Source: Actinomycetota bacterium
GTDB taxonomy: Bacteria; Actinomycetota; Geothermincolia; Fen-727; Anoxymicrobiaceae
Length of the DNA: 35,994 nt
Reading direction: 5' to 3'
Assembly (NCBI GenBank): GCA_018831265.1
Contig: JAHJCO010000006.1
Location: 1 to 35,994 of the forward strand
Shown here: piece after piece, positions 8,019 to 17,787 of the stretch
How positions within the stretch are numbered: position 1 is the stretch's first letter
Layout of the letters: the number at the start of each line of letters is the position of its first letter
The notes under the pieces: generated by a model
What the model saw: the letters and a program-made list of their open reading frames with translations, nothing else
Told to the model about the DNA's origin: nothing
Databases searched by the model: none
Position numbers and translations under genes: made by a program

Positions 8019-8044
8019 ATTGTAGCAAAAACAGTCGGTGTCAA
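8019..8044 (-). promoter_or_regulatory. Candidate leaderless promoter of murA
   Basis: On the minus strand TACAAT (8019-8024) ends 7 bp before the ATG, so transcription would start at or next to the start codon. TTGACA (8039-8044) lies 14 bp further up, which is shorter than the usual 17. The TTGACA is part of the terminal inverted repeat of the MITE-like element. No ribosome binding site precedes the ATG. Confidence 0.5.
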
Positions 8045-8203
8045 AGACTTGAATCACATAGCCAACAATAGTTAACTGAACAAATCAAAAACCACAGAAA
8101 TCGCCCCTATCCCGTTGCCGAGAGCGTCCACGCTGATACTGATGTTGCTAGGATTGTCAAAATTATAAAAGAGTCAATTATTGGGATTCAAGCCTTTGAC
8201 ACC
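8037..8203. mobile_element. MITE-like element with 19-bp terminal inverted repeats
   Basis: GGTGTCAAAGACTTGAATC (8037-8055) and its inverse at 8185-8203 match at 18 of 19 positions and enclose about 129 bp that is AT-richer than the surroundings and has no open frame. No target-site duplication is obvious. It fills the gap between the ATPase operon and murA. The transposase family is not identified. Confidence 0.6.
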
Positions 8204-8204
8204 A

Positions 8205-8233
8205 GGGCGGGGTGGCGGGGGGGGAGGGGGGGG
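8205..8233 (+). other. G-run with G-quadruplex potential
   Basis: Five G tracts (3, 4, 2, 8 and 8 long), separated by single bases, lie 11 bp beyond the end of the subunit D gene. This could form a G-quadruplex on the plus strand; the ATPase transcript would carry the C-rich copy. Exact lengths of such runs are error-prone in assemblies. Confidence 0.5.
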
Positions 8234-8243
8234 CAGACTATCT

Positions 8244-8885
8244 TCAGGAGCGTTTGCGGGCCAGGATCTTGCTCTTTACCTTCTTGAGGCGGAAGTGGTC
8301 CTCGCGGGCGCGCTCGTCCAGGGCGCTGAATATGAACTTCACCTGCTCGTGCAGCTGCGGGATGACCGTGTTCTCCAGGGCGTTGACCCTGCGGTTGGTC
8401 CTCTGGAGCTCCTCGCCCAGCCTGCGGAGCCGGGTCTCTATGTCCGCGCTCTGTATCATCAGGTCGATGATCTCCTCGAACTTGGAGGCCGTCTGGTCCA
8501 CCCGGGAGCTGACGCCCGTTATCGAGTAGCCGCGGGTCAGCTCGGTCTTGACCGGGGCGCTGGACTTGCGGATGACCGGGATGGGCACTCCCATGACGTG
8601 GGTGCCGAAGATGTCCACCAGTACCTCGCCCTTGGTGGCGAAGCCCACCGAGCGCAGCACGAACTTTCCCTCGACCGCTTTCGCCAGCGCCAGCGCCTGC
8701 TGGGCGTCGACGGTCGCGCGCTCGAGGCGCAGGGAGAGCTTCATGGTCTCGTCGATGATCGGCAGGAACTCCCGCAGCAGGGCGTCGCGCTTCTTCTTGA
8801 GCAGCTCGAGTCCCTGCTGGGCCAGGGAGATCTGCTGCCTGCGATAGAGCAGCTCGCTCCTGGTTGGGTTTACCTTCTCTTCCAC
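8244..8885 (-). CDS. ntpD: V/A-type ATPase subunit D (central stalk)
   Basis: The 213-residue central rotor shaft of the V1/A1 sector, turning inside the A3B3 hexamer. Typical features are the N-terminal NPTRSELLYRRQQISLAQQGLELLKKKRDALL helix, a central small beta domain (VLRSVGFATKGEVLVDIFGTHVMGVPIP) and a C-terminal coiled-coil helix (RRLGEELQRTNRRVNALENTVIPQL). The basic tail (RLKKVKSKILARKRS) is usual. The gene is last in the ATPase operon, 63 bp after subunit B, with a hairpin repeat in that gap. The frame starts with an ATG (MEEKVNPTRS). Confidence 0.93.
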   Translation of the reverse strand: MEEKVNPTRSELLYRRQQISLAQQGLELLKKKRDALLREFLPIIDETMKLSLRLERATVDAQQALALAKAVEGKFVLRSVGFATKGEVLVDIFGTHVMGVPIPVIRKSSAPVKTELTRGYSITGVSSRVDQTASKFEEIIDLMIQSADIETRLRRLGEELQRTNRRVNALENTVIPQLHEQVKFIFSALDERAREDHFRLKKVKSKILARKRS

Positions 8886-8908
8886 GTCACCCGGCTTCTG
8901 TCCGGGGC

Positions 8909-8939
8909 TTTCGCATCGGGGTCTGACGCCGATGCGAAA
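8909..8939. repeat. 31-bp hairpin between subunits B and D
   Basis: TTTCGCATCGG (8909-8919) and CCGATGCGAAA (8929-8939) form a perfect 11-bp stem around the loop GGTCTGACG. The loop shares GTCTGA with the other hairpin families in the window. It could lower readthrough from B into D or stabilise the upstream mRNA. Confidence 0.7.
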
Positions 8940-8948
8940 ACCAGACTC

Positions 8949-10508
<1,560 letters not shown>

Positions 10509-10543
10509 TTCTTCTTCTCCCGTCCCGTAAATCTCTTCTGCTT

Positions 10544-10570
10544 GTGCAAAAGTGTCAGGCACTTCTGCAC
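10544..10570. repeat. 27-bp hairpin repeat, copy 2
   Basis: GTGCAAAAG and CTTCTGCAC flank TGTCAGGCA. It is the same 27-bp element as at 3091-3117, placed between the subunit A stop and the subunit B start. Confidence 0.8.
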
Positions 10571-10574
10571 ACGG

Positions 10575-12323
10575 TCAATACCGTATGAGCTTGCGCAGCT
10601 CTCCCTGCATCTCCGCCTCGAGCGACTCCAGCTGCTCGGTGGCCTCCTCCGCCGGGACCTCCTTCATCCGGGCGATCCTGGAGCGGAACGGTACGTCCAG
10701 CGTCTCCTTGAGGGTGACACCCTTCACCAGCAGCTCCTGCACCAGGTCGTAGTAGCCCACGATGACCTTGAGCATGAGGAACTGCTTGGAGGGCTCGCAG
10801 TAGGCGTCCACGTCGCTGAAGGCGAACTGCTGCAGGTAGTCCTCCCGCAGCATGCGCGCGACCTCGAGGGTCGCCCTCGCGAAGTCGGGCAGGGCGTCCG
10901 GCCCGACCAGCTGCACGATCTCCTGCAGCTCGGCCTCCTTCTGGAGTATCATCATCGCCTTGTCACGCATCTGCTTCCAGTCCATGGCCACGTTGTTGGA
11001 GTACCAGTCCTCGACCTGGTCGAGGTACAGGGAGTAGCTTCGCAGCCAGGAGATCGCCGGGAAGTGGCGCCTGTGGGCGAGCGAGGTGTCGAGCGCCCAG
11101 AACGCCCCGGATATGCGCAGCGAGTTCTGCGTCATAGGCTCGGAGAAGTCGCCGCCGGGCGGGGAGACGGCCCCCACCACGGTGATGGAGCCAGTCCGCT
11201 CGTCGGAACCCAGGCACACCGCGCGGCCGCAGCGCTCGTAGAAGTCGGCGATGCGCGTGGCCAGGTACGCCGGGTAGCCCTCCTCGCCGGGCATCTCCTC
11301 CAGGCGCCCCGACACCTCCCGCAGTGCCTCCCCCCAGCGCGAGGTGGAGTCGGCCATCATGGCAACGTCGTACCCCATGTCCCGGTAGTACTCCGCCATG
11401 GTTATCCCCGTGTATATCGAAGCCTCCCGTGCGGCCACCGGCATGTTGCTTGTGTTGGCGACCAGGATGGTGCGCTTCATCAGGGGCAGCCCGCTGCGGA
11501 CGTCCTCCAGCTCGGGGAACTCGGTGAGCACCTCGGTCATCTCGTTTCCGCGCTCGCCGCACCCCACGTATATGACCACGTCCGCCTGCGCCCACTTGGC
11601 CAGGGTCTGCTCGGTAACCGTCTTGCCGGTCCCGAAGCCCCCGGGGATTATGCTGTAGCCGCCCTGGGCCACCGGGAAAAACGTGTCGAGGACGCGGGTC
11701 CCGGTAACGAACGGCAGCTCCGGGTCCAGCTTGGTCACCACCGGCCGCGCGATCCTGGCCGGCCACTGCTGGCTCATGTGGAACTCGACGCCGTCCTCGG
11801 TCACCGCGACCACGTCGGTGACCTTGAGTGCTCCTTCCCTGACCTCGGTGAGCACACCGCCCTTACCGGGAGGCACCATGATCAGGTGCCTGATCACCTC
11901 GGTCTCCTGCACGTACCCCAGGACGTCGCCCTCCGATACCCTGTCCCCGGCCTTCGCGCGGGGCTCGAACTCCCAGGTCTTCTCGTGGTCCAGCGGGTCG
12001 GAGACGGTGCCCCTGGTGATGTAGTCGCCGTACTCGGCGGCCAGCTCGGGCAGCCTCCTCTGAACACCGTCGTAGATCGAGGAGAGCATGCCCGGTCCGA
12101 GCTCGAGCAGCAGGGGCTCACCCGTGCACACCGCAGGCTCTCCGACCTCGAGCCCGCTGGTGTCCTCATACACCTGGATGACGGCCGTCCCGCCCTCGAG
12201 CCTGATTACCTCCCCGATCAGTCTCAGCCGGCCGACGAAGGTCACGTCGTACATCCTGGCGCCGGACATGCCCTCCGCCTCTACGACGGGCCCCGATACC
12301 TTGGTTATCCGCCCCTCGATCAC
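10575..12323 (-). CDS. ntpA: V/A-type ATPase subunit A (catalytic)
   Basis: The 582-residue catalytic subunit, binding and hydrolysing (or making) ATP at the A/B interfaces. It has the intact P-loop GGFGTGKT (228-235; the family more often has GPFGSGKT) and the catalytic Glu in CGERGNEM (about 257). It also has the A-specific insertion (non-homologous region) between about 110 and 190, with a lipoyl-like hairpin, and [31 protein letters not shown]. The start is a GTG preceded by AGGATAGGAG. It lies 37 bp after subunit F and begins the A-B-D block of the operon. Confidence 0.96.
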   Translation of the reverse strand: MIEGRITKVSGPVVEAEGMSGARMYDVTFVGRLRLIGEVIRLEGGTAVIQVYEDTSGLEVGEPAVCTGEPLLLELGPGMLSSIYDGVQRRLPELAAEYGDYITRGTVSDPLDHEKTWEFEPRAKAGDRVSEGDVLGYVQETEVIRHLIMVPPGKGGVLTEVREGALKVTDVVAVTEDGVEFHMSQQWPARIARPVVTKLDPELPFVTGTRVLDTFFPVAQGGYSIIPGGFGTGKTVTEQTLAKWAQADVVIYVGCGERGNEMTEVLTEFPELEDVRSGLPLMKRTILVANTSNMPVAAREASIYTGITMAEYYRDMGYDVAMMADSTSRWGEALREVSGRLEEMPGEEGYPAYLATRIADFYERCGRAVCLGSDERTGSITVVGAVSPPGGDFSEPMTQNSLRISGAFWALDTSLAHRRHFPAISWLRSYSLYLDQVEDWYSNNVAMDWKQMRDKAMMILQKEAELQEIVQLVGPDALPDFARATLEVARMLREDYLQQFAFSDVDAYCEPSKQFLMLKVIVGYYDLVQELLVKGVTLKETLDVPFRSRIARMKEVPAEEATEQLESLEAEMQGELRKLIRY

Positions 12324-12360
12324 TGGGTGCTCCTATCCTCGATGCCGCTCTCGCGGCCTT

Positions 12361-12696
12361 CTACTCGCTGCTGCCCAACGTCACGTCGAACCCGACGGCG
12401 CGGTGCACCAGCCTGGCCAGGAAGGCCTTGCGCTCACCGACCTCGCCCAGCTTCTCCTTCACCGGCAGCGAGACCACGATCGGCCGGTACGACGCCTCTA
12501 TGCGCGTCTTGACACGCTCGTCCACCGCGGCCAGGAATCCCTCGTTAACCGCAAGGATGCCGGTCCTGTCGTCCTCCAGCAGCCTGTTGATCTGGGTCCT
12601 CGCCTCGTCCACGTCGTCGGCTTCGTACACGTCGACCCCGGCAAGACGGAACCCGTATGCCGTCTCGGGGTCTGTGAGTATCACGACTTTATACAT
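12361..12696 (-). CDS. ntpG: V/A-type ATPase subunit F
   Basis: The small (111 residues) Rossmann-like central stalk subunit that binds subunit D. Typical features are the opening beta strand KVVILTDPETAYGFRLAGV, then EADDVDEARTQINRLLEDDRTGILAVNEGF and the strand PIVVSLPVKEK. It corresponds to NtpG in the Enterococcus naming and to subunit F in the general naming. It lies between subunits C and A, 13 bp after C. Confidence 0.92.
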   Translation of the reverse strand: MYKVVILTDPETAYGFRLAGVDVYEADDVDEARTQINRLLEDDRTGILAVNEGFLAAVDERVKTRIEASYRPIVVSLPVKEKLGEVGERKAFLARLVHRAVGFDVTLGSSE

Positions 12697-12709
12697 ACAA
12701 ACCAGCTTA

Positions 12710-13798
12710 TCAAGCCGCCTGACCTTCCTCGCGCTCGACGAAGAAGAGGTCCGAGCGGATCTGCGCCTGCGGCCGGTCCATGGCCTTGCCCCGCAGCAAG
12801 ATGCGCAGGTTTATGACCTCGTTGTTCTTCTGCCACATGAAACCAATGATGACCCCGATGGACAGCACGTCCAGGTTGCTCATCGCCGCCCCGCGCCGGG
12901 TCATCTCGTGCTCCAGCTCCCGGTCGAACGCCACCAGGTCGACCTCCTGGTACTCGGCCAGGGCCTTCTGCAGGACCTTGCGGTAGCGCGGGTCGGGGTA
13001 GTCGCTCACGATGCGGACTATGTCACCCAGCCTGTCGAGGTGCAGGAACTCGTCGGCGGAGAGGGCACCTCCGGGGATGCGCAGGTTCTCCACCTCCCCG
13101 TCGTCGAGCCTCACACCCCTGATGCGAACCAGGGTGGAGATATTCCTCATGTCCACCTCGCCCACGAGCATCTGGCGAACCATCTCCGTGTTTGTTCCCT
13201 TTCCCTTCAGCTGCCCTATGGCGTCACGGTAGAAGTACTTGTCCAGCGCCAGCTCCAGCACCGCGAGGTCGTGGTCCTTCTTTGTAAAATCCGGGTAGGC
13301 GTCGATCAGCGGCCGGGCGTACTTTATCTGCTGGGCGTGCATCGTGTTGATCACGTCCCGGATCTCGCGCTGGCCGGCGAGTACCTCGAGCTGCTCGAGG
13401 CGCAGGGAACCGACGGGCACCAGGATGTTGGTGATCTCGCTGGCGGTGGCGTCTCCGTGCTTGCCCCTCAGCACCGACTTTATGTTCTGCACGTCGTAGC
13501 GCGAGAGCAGGGTGGCCACCAGGCGTCGGGGCTCTCCCCCCACCGCGTCCAGGATCTTGCGGAAGGCGGCGATGAGGTTGAGGGTCAGGGCCTGGTCGTA
13601 GTCCGGTCTCACCGGGTTGAGGAGAAACGCCTCGTTCGCCTCCCGGCGGTAGATGGTCTGTTCCAGCAGCGCGTGAAGCGCCTCGAAGCCATCGGCCTCA
13701 ACCAGCCGCATGAAGAAGTCCCTGGTGAGCAGGTGCGAGCGCATGCCGCGGACGCGCGCGTTCACGTATACATAATCGTTGAGGTCGACCCTGGCCAT
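12710..13798 (-). CDS. ntpC: V/A-type ATPase subunit C (AC39/d family)
   Basis: The funnel-shaped connector between the central stalk and the membrane rotor ring. From the ATG at 13798 (MARVDLNDYVYVNARVRGM) it is 362 residues, almost entirely helical, with the family's start (YVYVNARVRGMRSHLL) and repeated YADIRPLLD-like and RDVINTMHAQQIKYARPL segments. A TTG at 13831 overlaps the end of subunit E (TTGA) and would add 11 residues; the ATG is preferred because GGGG lies 8 bp before it and the family start is close. The gene is between E and F in the operon. Confidence 0.9.
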   Translation of the reverse strand: MARVDLNDYVYVNARVRGMRSHLLTRDFFMRLVEADGFEALHALLEQTIYRREANEAFLLNPVRPDYDQALTLNLIAAFRKILDAVGGEPRRLVATLLSRYDVQNIKSVLRGKHGDATASEITNILVPVGSLRLEQLEVLAGQREIRDVINTMHAQQIKYARPLIDAYPDFTKKDHDLAVLELALDKYFYRDAIGQLKGKGTNTEMVRQMLVGEVDMRNISTLVRIRGVRLDDGEVENLRIPGGALSADEFLHLDRLGDIVRIVSDYPDPRYRKVLQKALAEYQEVDLVAFDRELEHEMTRRGAAMSNLDVLSIGVIIGFMWQKNNEVINLRILLRGKAMDRPQAQIRSDLFFVEREEGQAA

Positions 13799-13827
13799 TT
13801 CATACCCCGTTCGAGAGTGGTCCTCTA

Positions 13828-14427
13828 TCAAGACCCGTCGTCGCCGAACAGCGCGCTGGAGATCTGCAGTCGCAGGTGGTCCCTGGCCCTGGCAAGGCGC
13901 GATTCGAACGTGTTGGAGACGACGACATGGCCGTCCGAGGAGCTGACCATCAGCCCGCCCGACGCCTCGAGTGACTCGTCGACAACACGGTAGCGCATCG
14001 GCCTGGAAGCCATGAGACCCTCGACGATCTCGCGGTCACCGGCCCTCACCTGCAAGAGAACCTCGTCGGCCCCCGGGAAGAACTCGAGGCACTCCTGGAG
14101 GAGCGTCTCCAGAATCCCGGGGTAACGCGGTTCCCGGTTGACCTCGGCCAGCTTCCGCTCGGCGATCCGGAAAGCCTCGTCTACCGTCTCTTCCTGCGCC
14201 TTGATGAGCTGGTTCTTGGCCTTCAGGGACGCCGAGTAGACGATGGCTGTGGCCTCGCTCCGGATGGCGTCCTCGACCTTCTTCAGTCTCAGGCGCTCCA
14301 GGCGCGCCACGTCCCGGTCGACCTCGGCGGCGATCTCGCTGGCCCTCTGCCGGGCCTCTTCCTTTATTGCCTCGACCCGGGCGTTCGCCTTTTCGTCAAG
14401 GGCGCCGAGGATATCTTCTAGTGCCAA
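13828..14427 (-). CDS. ntpE: V/A-type ATPase subunit E (peripheral stalk)
   Basis: The 199-residue peripheral stalk subunit. The N-terminal half is a long charged helix (EDILGALDEKANARVEAIKEEARQRASEIAAEVDRDVARLERLRL) that forms the right-handed coiled coil with the H/G-type subunit. The C-terminal half is the globular head-binding domain (GGLMVSSSDGHVVVSNTFESRLARARDHLR). The start is TTG, with GGGGAAG upstream; no ATG is close. It follows the proteolipid gene by about 30 bp. Confidence 0.92.
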   Translation of the reverse strand: MALEDILGALDEKANARVEAIKEEARQRASEIAAEVDRDVARLERLRLKKVEDAIRSEATAIVYSASLKAKNQLIKAQEETVDEAFRIAERKLAEVNREPRYPGILETLLQECLEFFPGADEVLLQVRAGDREIVEGLMASRPMRYRVVDESLEASGGLMVSSSDGHVVVSNTFESRLARARDHLRLQISSALFGDDGS

Positions 14428-14456
14428 TCGGGTTCACTTCCCCGTGGGTGCGTGTC

Positions 14457-14693
14457 TTACTCGGCGCTCTTCAATGCGGTAATGAGGAACGCGACCACGA
14501 ATCCCAGGATGACCATGGTCTCGGGTATGGCCACCATGATAATAGCGCTGCCGACCAGCTCGGGACGTTCGGCCACCGCACCGGCCATGGCGGCCCCGAT
14601 GCGGGACTGCGCCAGGGCGGTGGCGATGGCGGACAGCCCGATGGCCAGCGCCGCGCTGATCGCTATCAGTCCGACCTTGACTGCTGACTCCAC
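14457..14693 (-). CDS. ntpK: V/A-type ATPase subunit K (proteolipid c subunit)
   Basis: The 78-residue rotor ring subunit has two transmembrane helices (about 4-29 and 47-74) joined by the polar loop AGAVAERPEL. The ion-binding Glu58 lies in the second helix within AIPETMVIL. A Gln (Gln29) in the first helix and Thr59 next to the Glu match the pattern of Na+-binding rings, so Na+ coupling is possible. The short single-hairpin form is like archaeal and F-type rings, not the double-hairpin 16-kDa form of Enterococcus. The GTG start overlaps the stop of subunit I (TAGTG) and has GGGGGTGA upstream. Confidence 0.93.
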   Translation of the reverse strand: MESAVKVGLIAISAALAIGLSAIATALAQSRIGAAMAGAVAERPELVGSAIIMVAIPETMVILGFVVAFLITALKSAE

Positions 14694-16714
14694 TACTCTT
14701 CACCCCCAGTTTTCTTGAAAGGTTCGTACCTGTATTTGGCAGGCTCGAAGAACTTGCCGAAGCTCTCCACCAGGTGGAGACGAAGGCCGTGTATGGAGGG
14801 GCTGAACACGCCTATTACAATATTCAGCCCGTGAAGCAGGATGAACACGATAGCACCGACGATGATTCCCCACCATTTGCCACCTTTTCCCATCTCCCTG
14901 GCGAGATCGTTCGCCACGTTGGCCATGATCACCGAGGCCAGGCCGATGGCGATGAGTCGGGCATAGGAGAACAGGTTGCCCGCTCCGACCACCGCCTCTA
15001 CGGCGCCGCCCATCCCTCCACCGATAGCAGCGATCACCAGCCCCCCGACGGCCATCAATCCACCCAGGGCCGCCGCCCAGACCGGCCACCAGCCGAGCCC
15101 GAACTTGGCGATGACCATCATGGCGCCGATGAGCACCATCAGCAGCCCGCCCTTCTCCATGGAGTGCTTCCTGTTGTTCTCCTTTACACCGTTGATCACG
15201 CCGAAAATCAGCCCGGCACCCATGTGGATGAGCCCGATTATCAGGCAGACCGCCAGCATGAAGGTGAACCCCTCCAGGCGGTCTATCGGGTACTTGAAGA
15301 TGGAGTTCTCCGTACCGAGTATGTAGTCTACGTGCGCTTCCCCGTTCGCGCTGACGGTAATGACCCCCAGCCAGCGCGCCAGCCAGTCCCCGAAGAACTC
15401 CAGGTACAGCGCGCCGAAGAAGATGGTCCAGGCGCCGCCCACGGTCATTATGTAGCCGGCCATGTTGGCCAGCGGCTTCTGGCTCCATTTCTTGTGCACG
15501 ATCCAGCCCAGCACCATGATTATGAGGCCGTACCCCATGTCACCGACCATGAAACCGAAGAACATGGGGAAGAAGACCGCGAATATCACGGTCGGGTCAA
15601 CCGTCCCGTAGCGCGGGTACTTGGAGAGCATGTAGATTATCTCGAAGTAGCGGACGAACGGGTGGTTGCGCAGGGCGACCGGCGTCTCCTCCTCCTCCTC
15701 GGCGTGCTCGTGGACGTCCACCACGGTGAGTATCACCTTGTTGCCGAACTTGTCCCCCAGCGCCTTCTCCATGGGCTCGACCGACTCCTCGGGCATCCAC
15801 CCCGCGATGATGAACACCTGGTCGGTCTGGGCGAACTTGGGGACCGCGTCCATCGCTTCGAGGCGGTCGTGTATGGCGTTGCGGGCGGCGATGAGCTTCA
15901 CTGAGTATCGCTCCGTGACCTCGCTGAGCTTACCCTCCAGGCCGTCGAGCTCCGCGGGTATCTGGGCGATCCGGGCCCTCACCTCGGCCATGGCCTCGTC
16001 TATGGGCTTGCGTGCCAGGTCGGAGGGCAGGCGGACCTGGTTCACGTCCTGGACCGCCAGGAACTCGTGCACCTGCTTGAGGTAGTGCCTGTTGAACACC
16101 ACCAGCGCCGCCGTGGACTCCTCGTCGACGTCGGAGGCGACCACCTCGCACTCGCCTCCTGTTATCTTGCTGATCTCCTCGTTGAGGTAGTTGAGTATCG
16201 CCTTGTACTTCCGCTCGATGATGAGGGCGATGGAGGCCATGTCCTGCATGCGGGACACCCGCTCGGCCAGCGGCTGGACCTTCGCCATGATCGGCGCGTA
16301 CTTCTCGAGGCGGGACATCTCCACCATAAGGTCGTTCTTGCGTTCGACCGTCTCGCGGGTGTCCTTCTCCACGTCCGAGAGCATCCGCTGGATGCGGGCG
16401 ATCATGGTGTCCACGTTGTCGCTCCAGAGTGCCTTGTACTCTACTGCGACCTCGGCCTGGTTCAGGGTCTCCACCTCGGGCTGGAGCTCGCGGATCATGT
16501 CGCCGACCTTCGAGCGGAGGTTGTTGAGGGTGGCTTCGTGTTCGGACGCGCGGGGGTCCATTTCCATGCGGGAGACGCGCTTACCCTCCATGGCCCCGAT
16601 CTTCTCGGAGAGGTCCTCTATGTGGAGGGTCCCCTGGTCGTGGATGACATCCACCGCTTCCAGGGCGATGTCCTTCAGCCCCAGTATCTCGACCTTGGCC
16701 ATTCTTTCTATCAT
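14693..16714 (-). CDS. ntpI: V/A-type ATPase subunit I (a subunit, stator)
   Basis: The 673-residue stator subunit with the ion half-channels. Residues 1 to about 340 are soluble and mostly coiled coil (RMLSDVEKDTRETVERKNDLMVEMSRLEKY). From about 360 on there are seven or eight membrane helices, including FFPMFFGFMVGDMGYGLI and the IAIGLASVIMANVAND segment that faces the rotor. The start at 16714 has GGAAGGGG upstream; an internal ATG four codons later (MAKVEILGL) is also possible. The gene overlaps the proteolipid gene by one base and follows the stalk subunit by 31 bp. Confidence 0.95.
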   Translation of the reverse strand: MIERMAKVEILGLKDIALEAVDVIHDQGTLHIEDLSEKIGAMEGKRVSRMEMDPRASEHEATLNNLRSKVGDMIRELQPEVETLNQAEVAVEYKALWSDNVDTMIARIQRMLSDVEKDTRETVERKNDLMVEMSRLEKYAPIMAKVQPLAERVSRMQDMASIALIIERKYKAILNYLNEEISKITGGECEVVASDVDEESTAALVVFNRHYLKQVHEFLAVQDVNQVRLPSDLARKPIDEAMAEVRARIAQIPAELDGLEGKLSEVTERYSVKLIAARNAIHDRLEAMDAVPKFAQTDQVFIIAGWMPEESVEPMEKALGDKFGNKVILTVVDVHEHAEEEEETPVALRNHPFVRYFEIIYMLSKYPRYGTVDPTVIFAVFFPMFFGFMVGDMGYGLIIMVLGWIVHKKWSQKPLANMAGYIMTVGGAWTIFFGALYLEFFGDWLARWLGVITVSANGEAHVDYILGTENSIFKYPIDRLEGFTFMLAVCLIIGLIHMGAGLIFGVINGVKENNRKHSMEKGGLLMVLIGAMMVIAKFGLGWWPVWAAALGGLMAVGGLVIAAIGGGMGGAVEAVVGAGNLFSYARLIAIGLASVIMANVANDLAREMGKGGKWWGIIVGAIVFILLHGLNIVIGVFSPSIHGLRLHLVESFGKFFEPAKYRYEPFKKTGGEE

Positions 16715-16745
16715 CTAAATGACCCCTTCCACCGATTCCGGCCGG

Positions 16746-17123
16746 CTAGTCGGCGGGGGCGCGGGGCGGCAGCACGACCTCGATGACGGTCTTTATGGCC
16801 TCGTCCACGCGCTCCAGGCCCTTCTTGCGGATCTCGTCCGCCTGCGCTGCTATCTCCGCGCTGATTCGCTCGGCCTCCACCCTTGCCTTCTCGAGCTCCC
16901 TGTCACGCAGCTCGGCACCCACGTCGCCTCCCGTGGCCTGCCTCTTCCGCGCGGCGGCGTCCAGCTTGGCCTCCTCTATCACGCGCTGGGCCTCGGTCTC
17001 GGCACGGGCTATTTTTCTCTTGGTTTCTTCCTCCTTGAGAAGGATGGCCTCCAGCATCTGCTCTCCCACGGAGAGCTCGGCCGCCTTGACCTCCTCTTCC
17101 TTCTCCTTTGCACGCTTGCTCAT
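16746..17123 (-). CDS. ntpF: V/A-type ATPase peripheral stalk subunit (H/G type)
   Basis: The small coiled-coil protein pairing with subunit E in the peripheral stalk. From the ATG at 17123 it has 125 residues with heptad-like charged sequence (KEKEEEVKAAELSVGEQMLEAILLKEEETKRKIARAETEAQRVIEEAK) and a hydrophobic end (VDEAIKTVIEVVLPP). The ATG is chosen over a longer frame because GGGAG lies 8 bp upstream. It is the first gene of the nine-gene operon, as ntpF is in Enterococcus. The family is variable, so assignment leans on position. Confidence 0.85.
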   Translation of the reverse strand: MSKRAKEKEEEVKAAELSVGEQMLEAILLKEEETKRKIARAETEAQRVIEEAKLDAAARKRQATGGDVGAELRDRELEKARVEAERISAEIAAQADEIRKKGLERVDEAIKTVIEVVLPPRAPAD

Positions 17124-17222
17124 GAGCAACGCTCCCGTGTGCGAAAAATACCTGCGTACAACAAAAAGCGCCATTGTATCAATGGCACCGCGGACAGCCC
17201 GATCAGGGGCTAATCCGTGGTG

Positions 17223-17255
17223 AGTATATCACAAAGGGCACCCCCCGGTTGTCAA
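17223..17255 (-). promoter_or_regulatory. Candidate promoter of the V/A-ATPase operon
   Basis: On the minus strand an extended -10 (TGATATACT, hexamer 17223-17228) is preceded by TTGACA at 17250-17255. The 21-bp spacing is long, so the extended -10 may do most of the work. It lies about 100 bp upstream of the first ATPase gene in the largest gap of this operon. Confidence 0.4.
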
Positions 17256-17313
17256 TCCAGGGTGGGTGTTATACCACCAGAACGGTAGGTTTTGCTCGGT
17301 ACCGGTCGGGGTG

Positions 17314-17742
17314 TTACTTCTTGGTGATCATGTCCTCCAGGCCCTTGTCCCGGAGGAGCGCCTTGTACTTGTCGTACGCCGGCTTGATGACGGGCAGCAG
17401 CTTCATGATCTTGGGGATAGGCCCCTTGGCAACGATCTGCTTGCGGGTCAGCGCCACCATGAGGTTGACGTTGCCCAGCCAGAACTCGTGGGCCATGTCC
17501 GCCTTCATGGACATCTCGACCTCCGCGGTCAGTCCCTCCGCGGGGCCGCAGATGATGCCGATGTCGTCGGGGTCCTTCTTGCTCGCGTCAAGCCATATCT
17601 CCGCGTCCGGTTCCGTGTACTTGAACTGGATTGTCAGCCCGCTGGCGGCGAACTTGTCGGCGATGACCTTGTCGCCCGTGAGGTCCTCGAAGAGACCCCC
17701 CAGTAGCTCGTACATCTGGTCCGCGTCCTTGTAAACACCCAT
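17314..17742 (-). CDS. SCP2 sterol-binding domain protein
   Basis: The 142-residue protein consists of a single SCP2-like lipid-binding fold. The features seen are the N-terminal DADQMYELLGGLFEDLTGD helix, the strands LTIQFKYTEPDAEIWLDAS and IGIICGPAEGLTAEVEMSMKADMAHEFWLGNVNLMVALTRKQIVAKGPIPKIMKLLPVIKPAYDKY, where the G-x-I/V-x-K-G segment is typical. Such proteins bind acyl lipids or CoA esters, but the ligand here is unknown. The ATG has GGGGGAT upstream. It lies 45 bp after coaX on the same strand and may be co-transcribed with it. Confidence 0.8.
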   Translation of the reverse strand: MGVYKDADQMYELLGGLFEDLTGDKVIADKFAASGLTIQFKYTEPDAEIWLDASKKDPDDIGIICGPAEGLTAEVEMSMKADMAHEFWLGNVNLMVALTRKQIVAKGPIPKIMKLLPVIKPAYDKYKALLRDKGLEDMITKK

Positions 17743-17787
17743 CTCGATCCCCCTTTGCCGGCGGTTTTGTCTCCCTGCGGCCCGGTG

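Noticed and set aside
8012..8044. A longer MurA from a TTG at 8044.
   Set aside because: The extra residues come from the promoter and terminal repeat; the conserved protein begins at the ATG at 8011 with a -10 box just before it.
10509..10562. A longer ATPase subunit B with 18 more residues.
   Set aside because: The residues are read from the 27-bp hairpin; a good ribosome site precedes the internal ATG at 10508.
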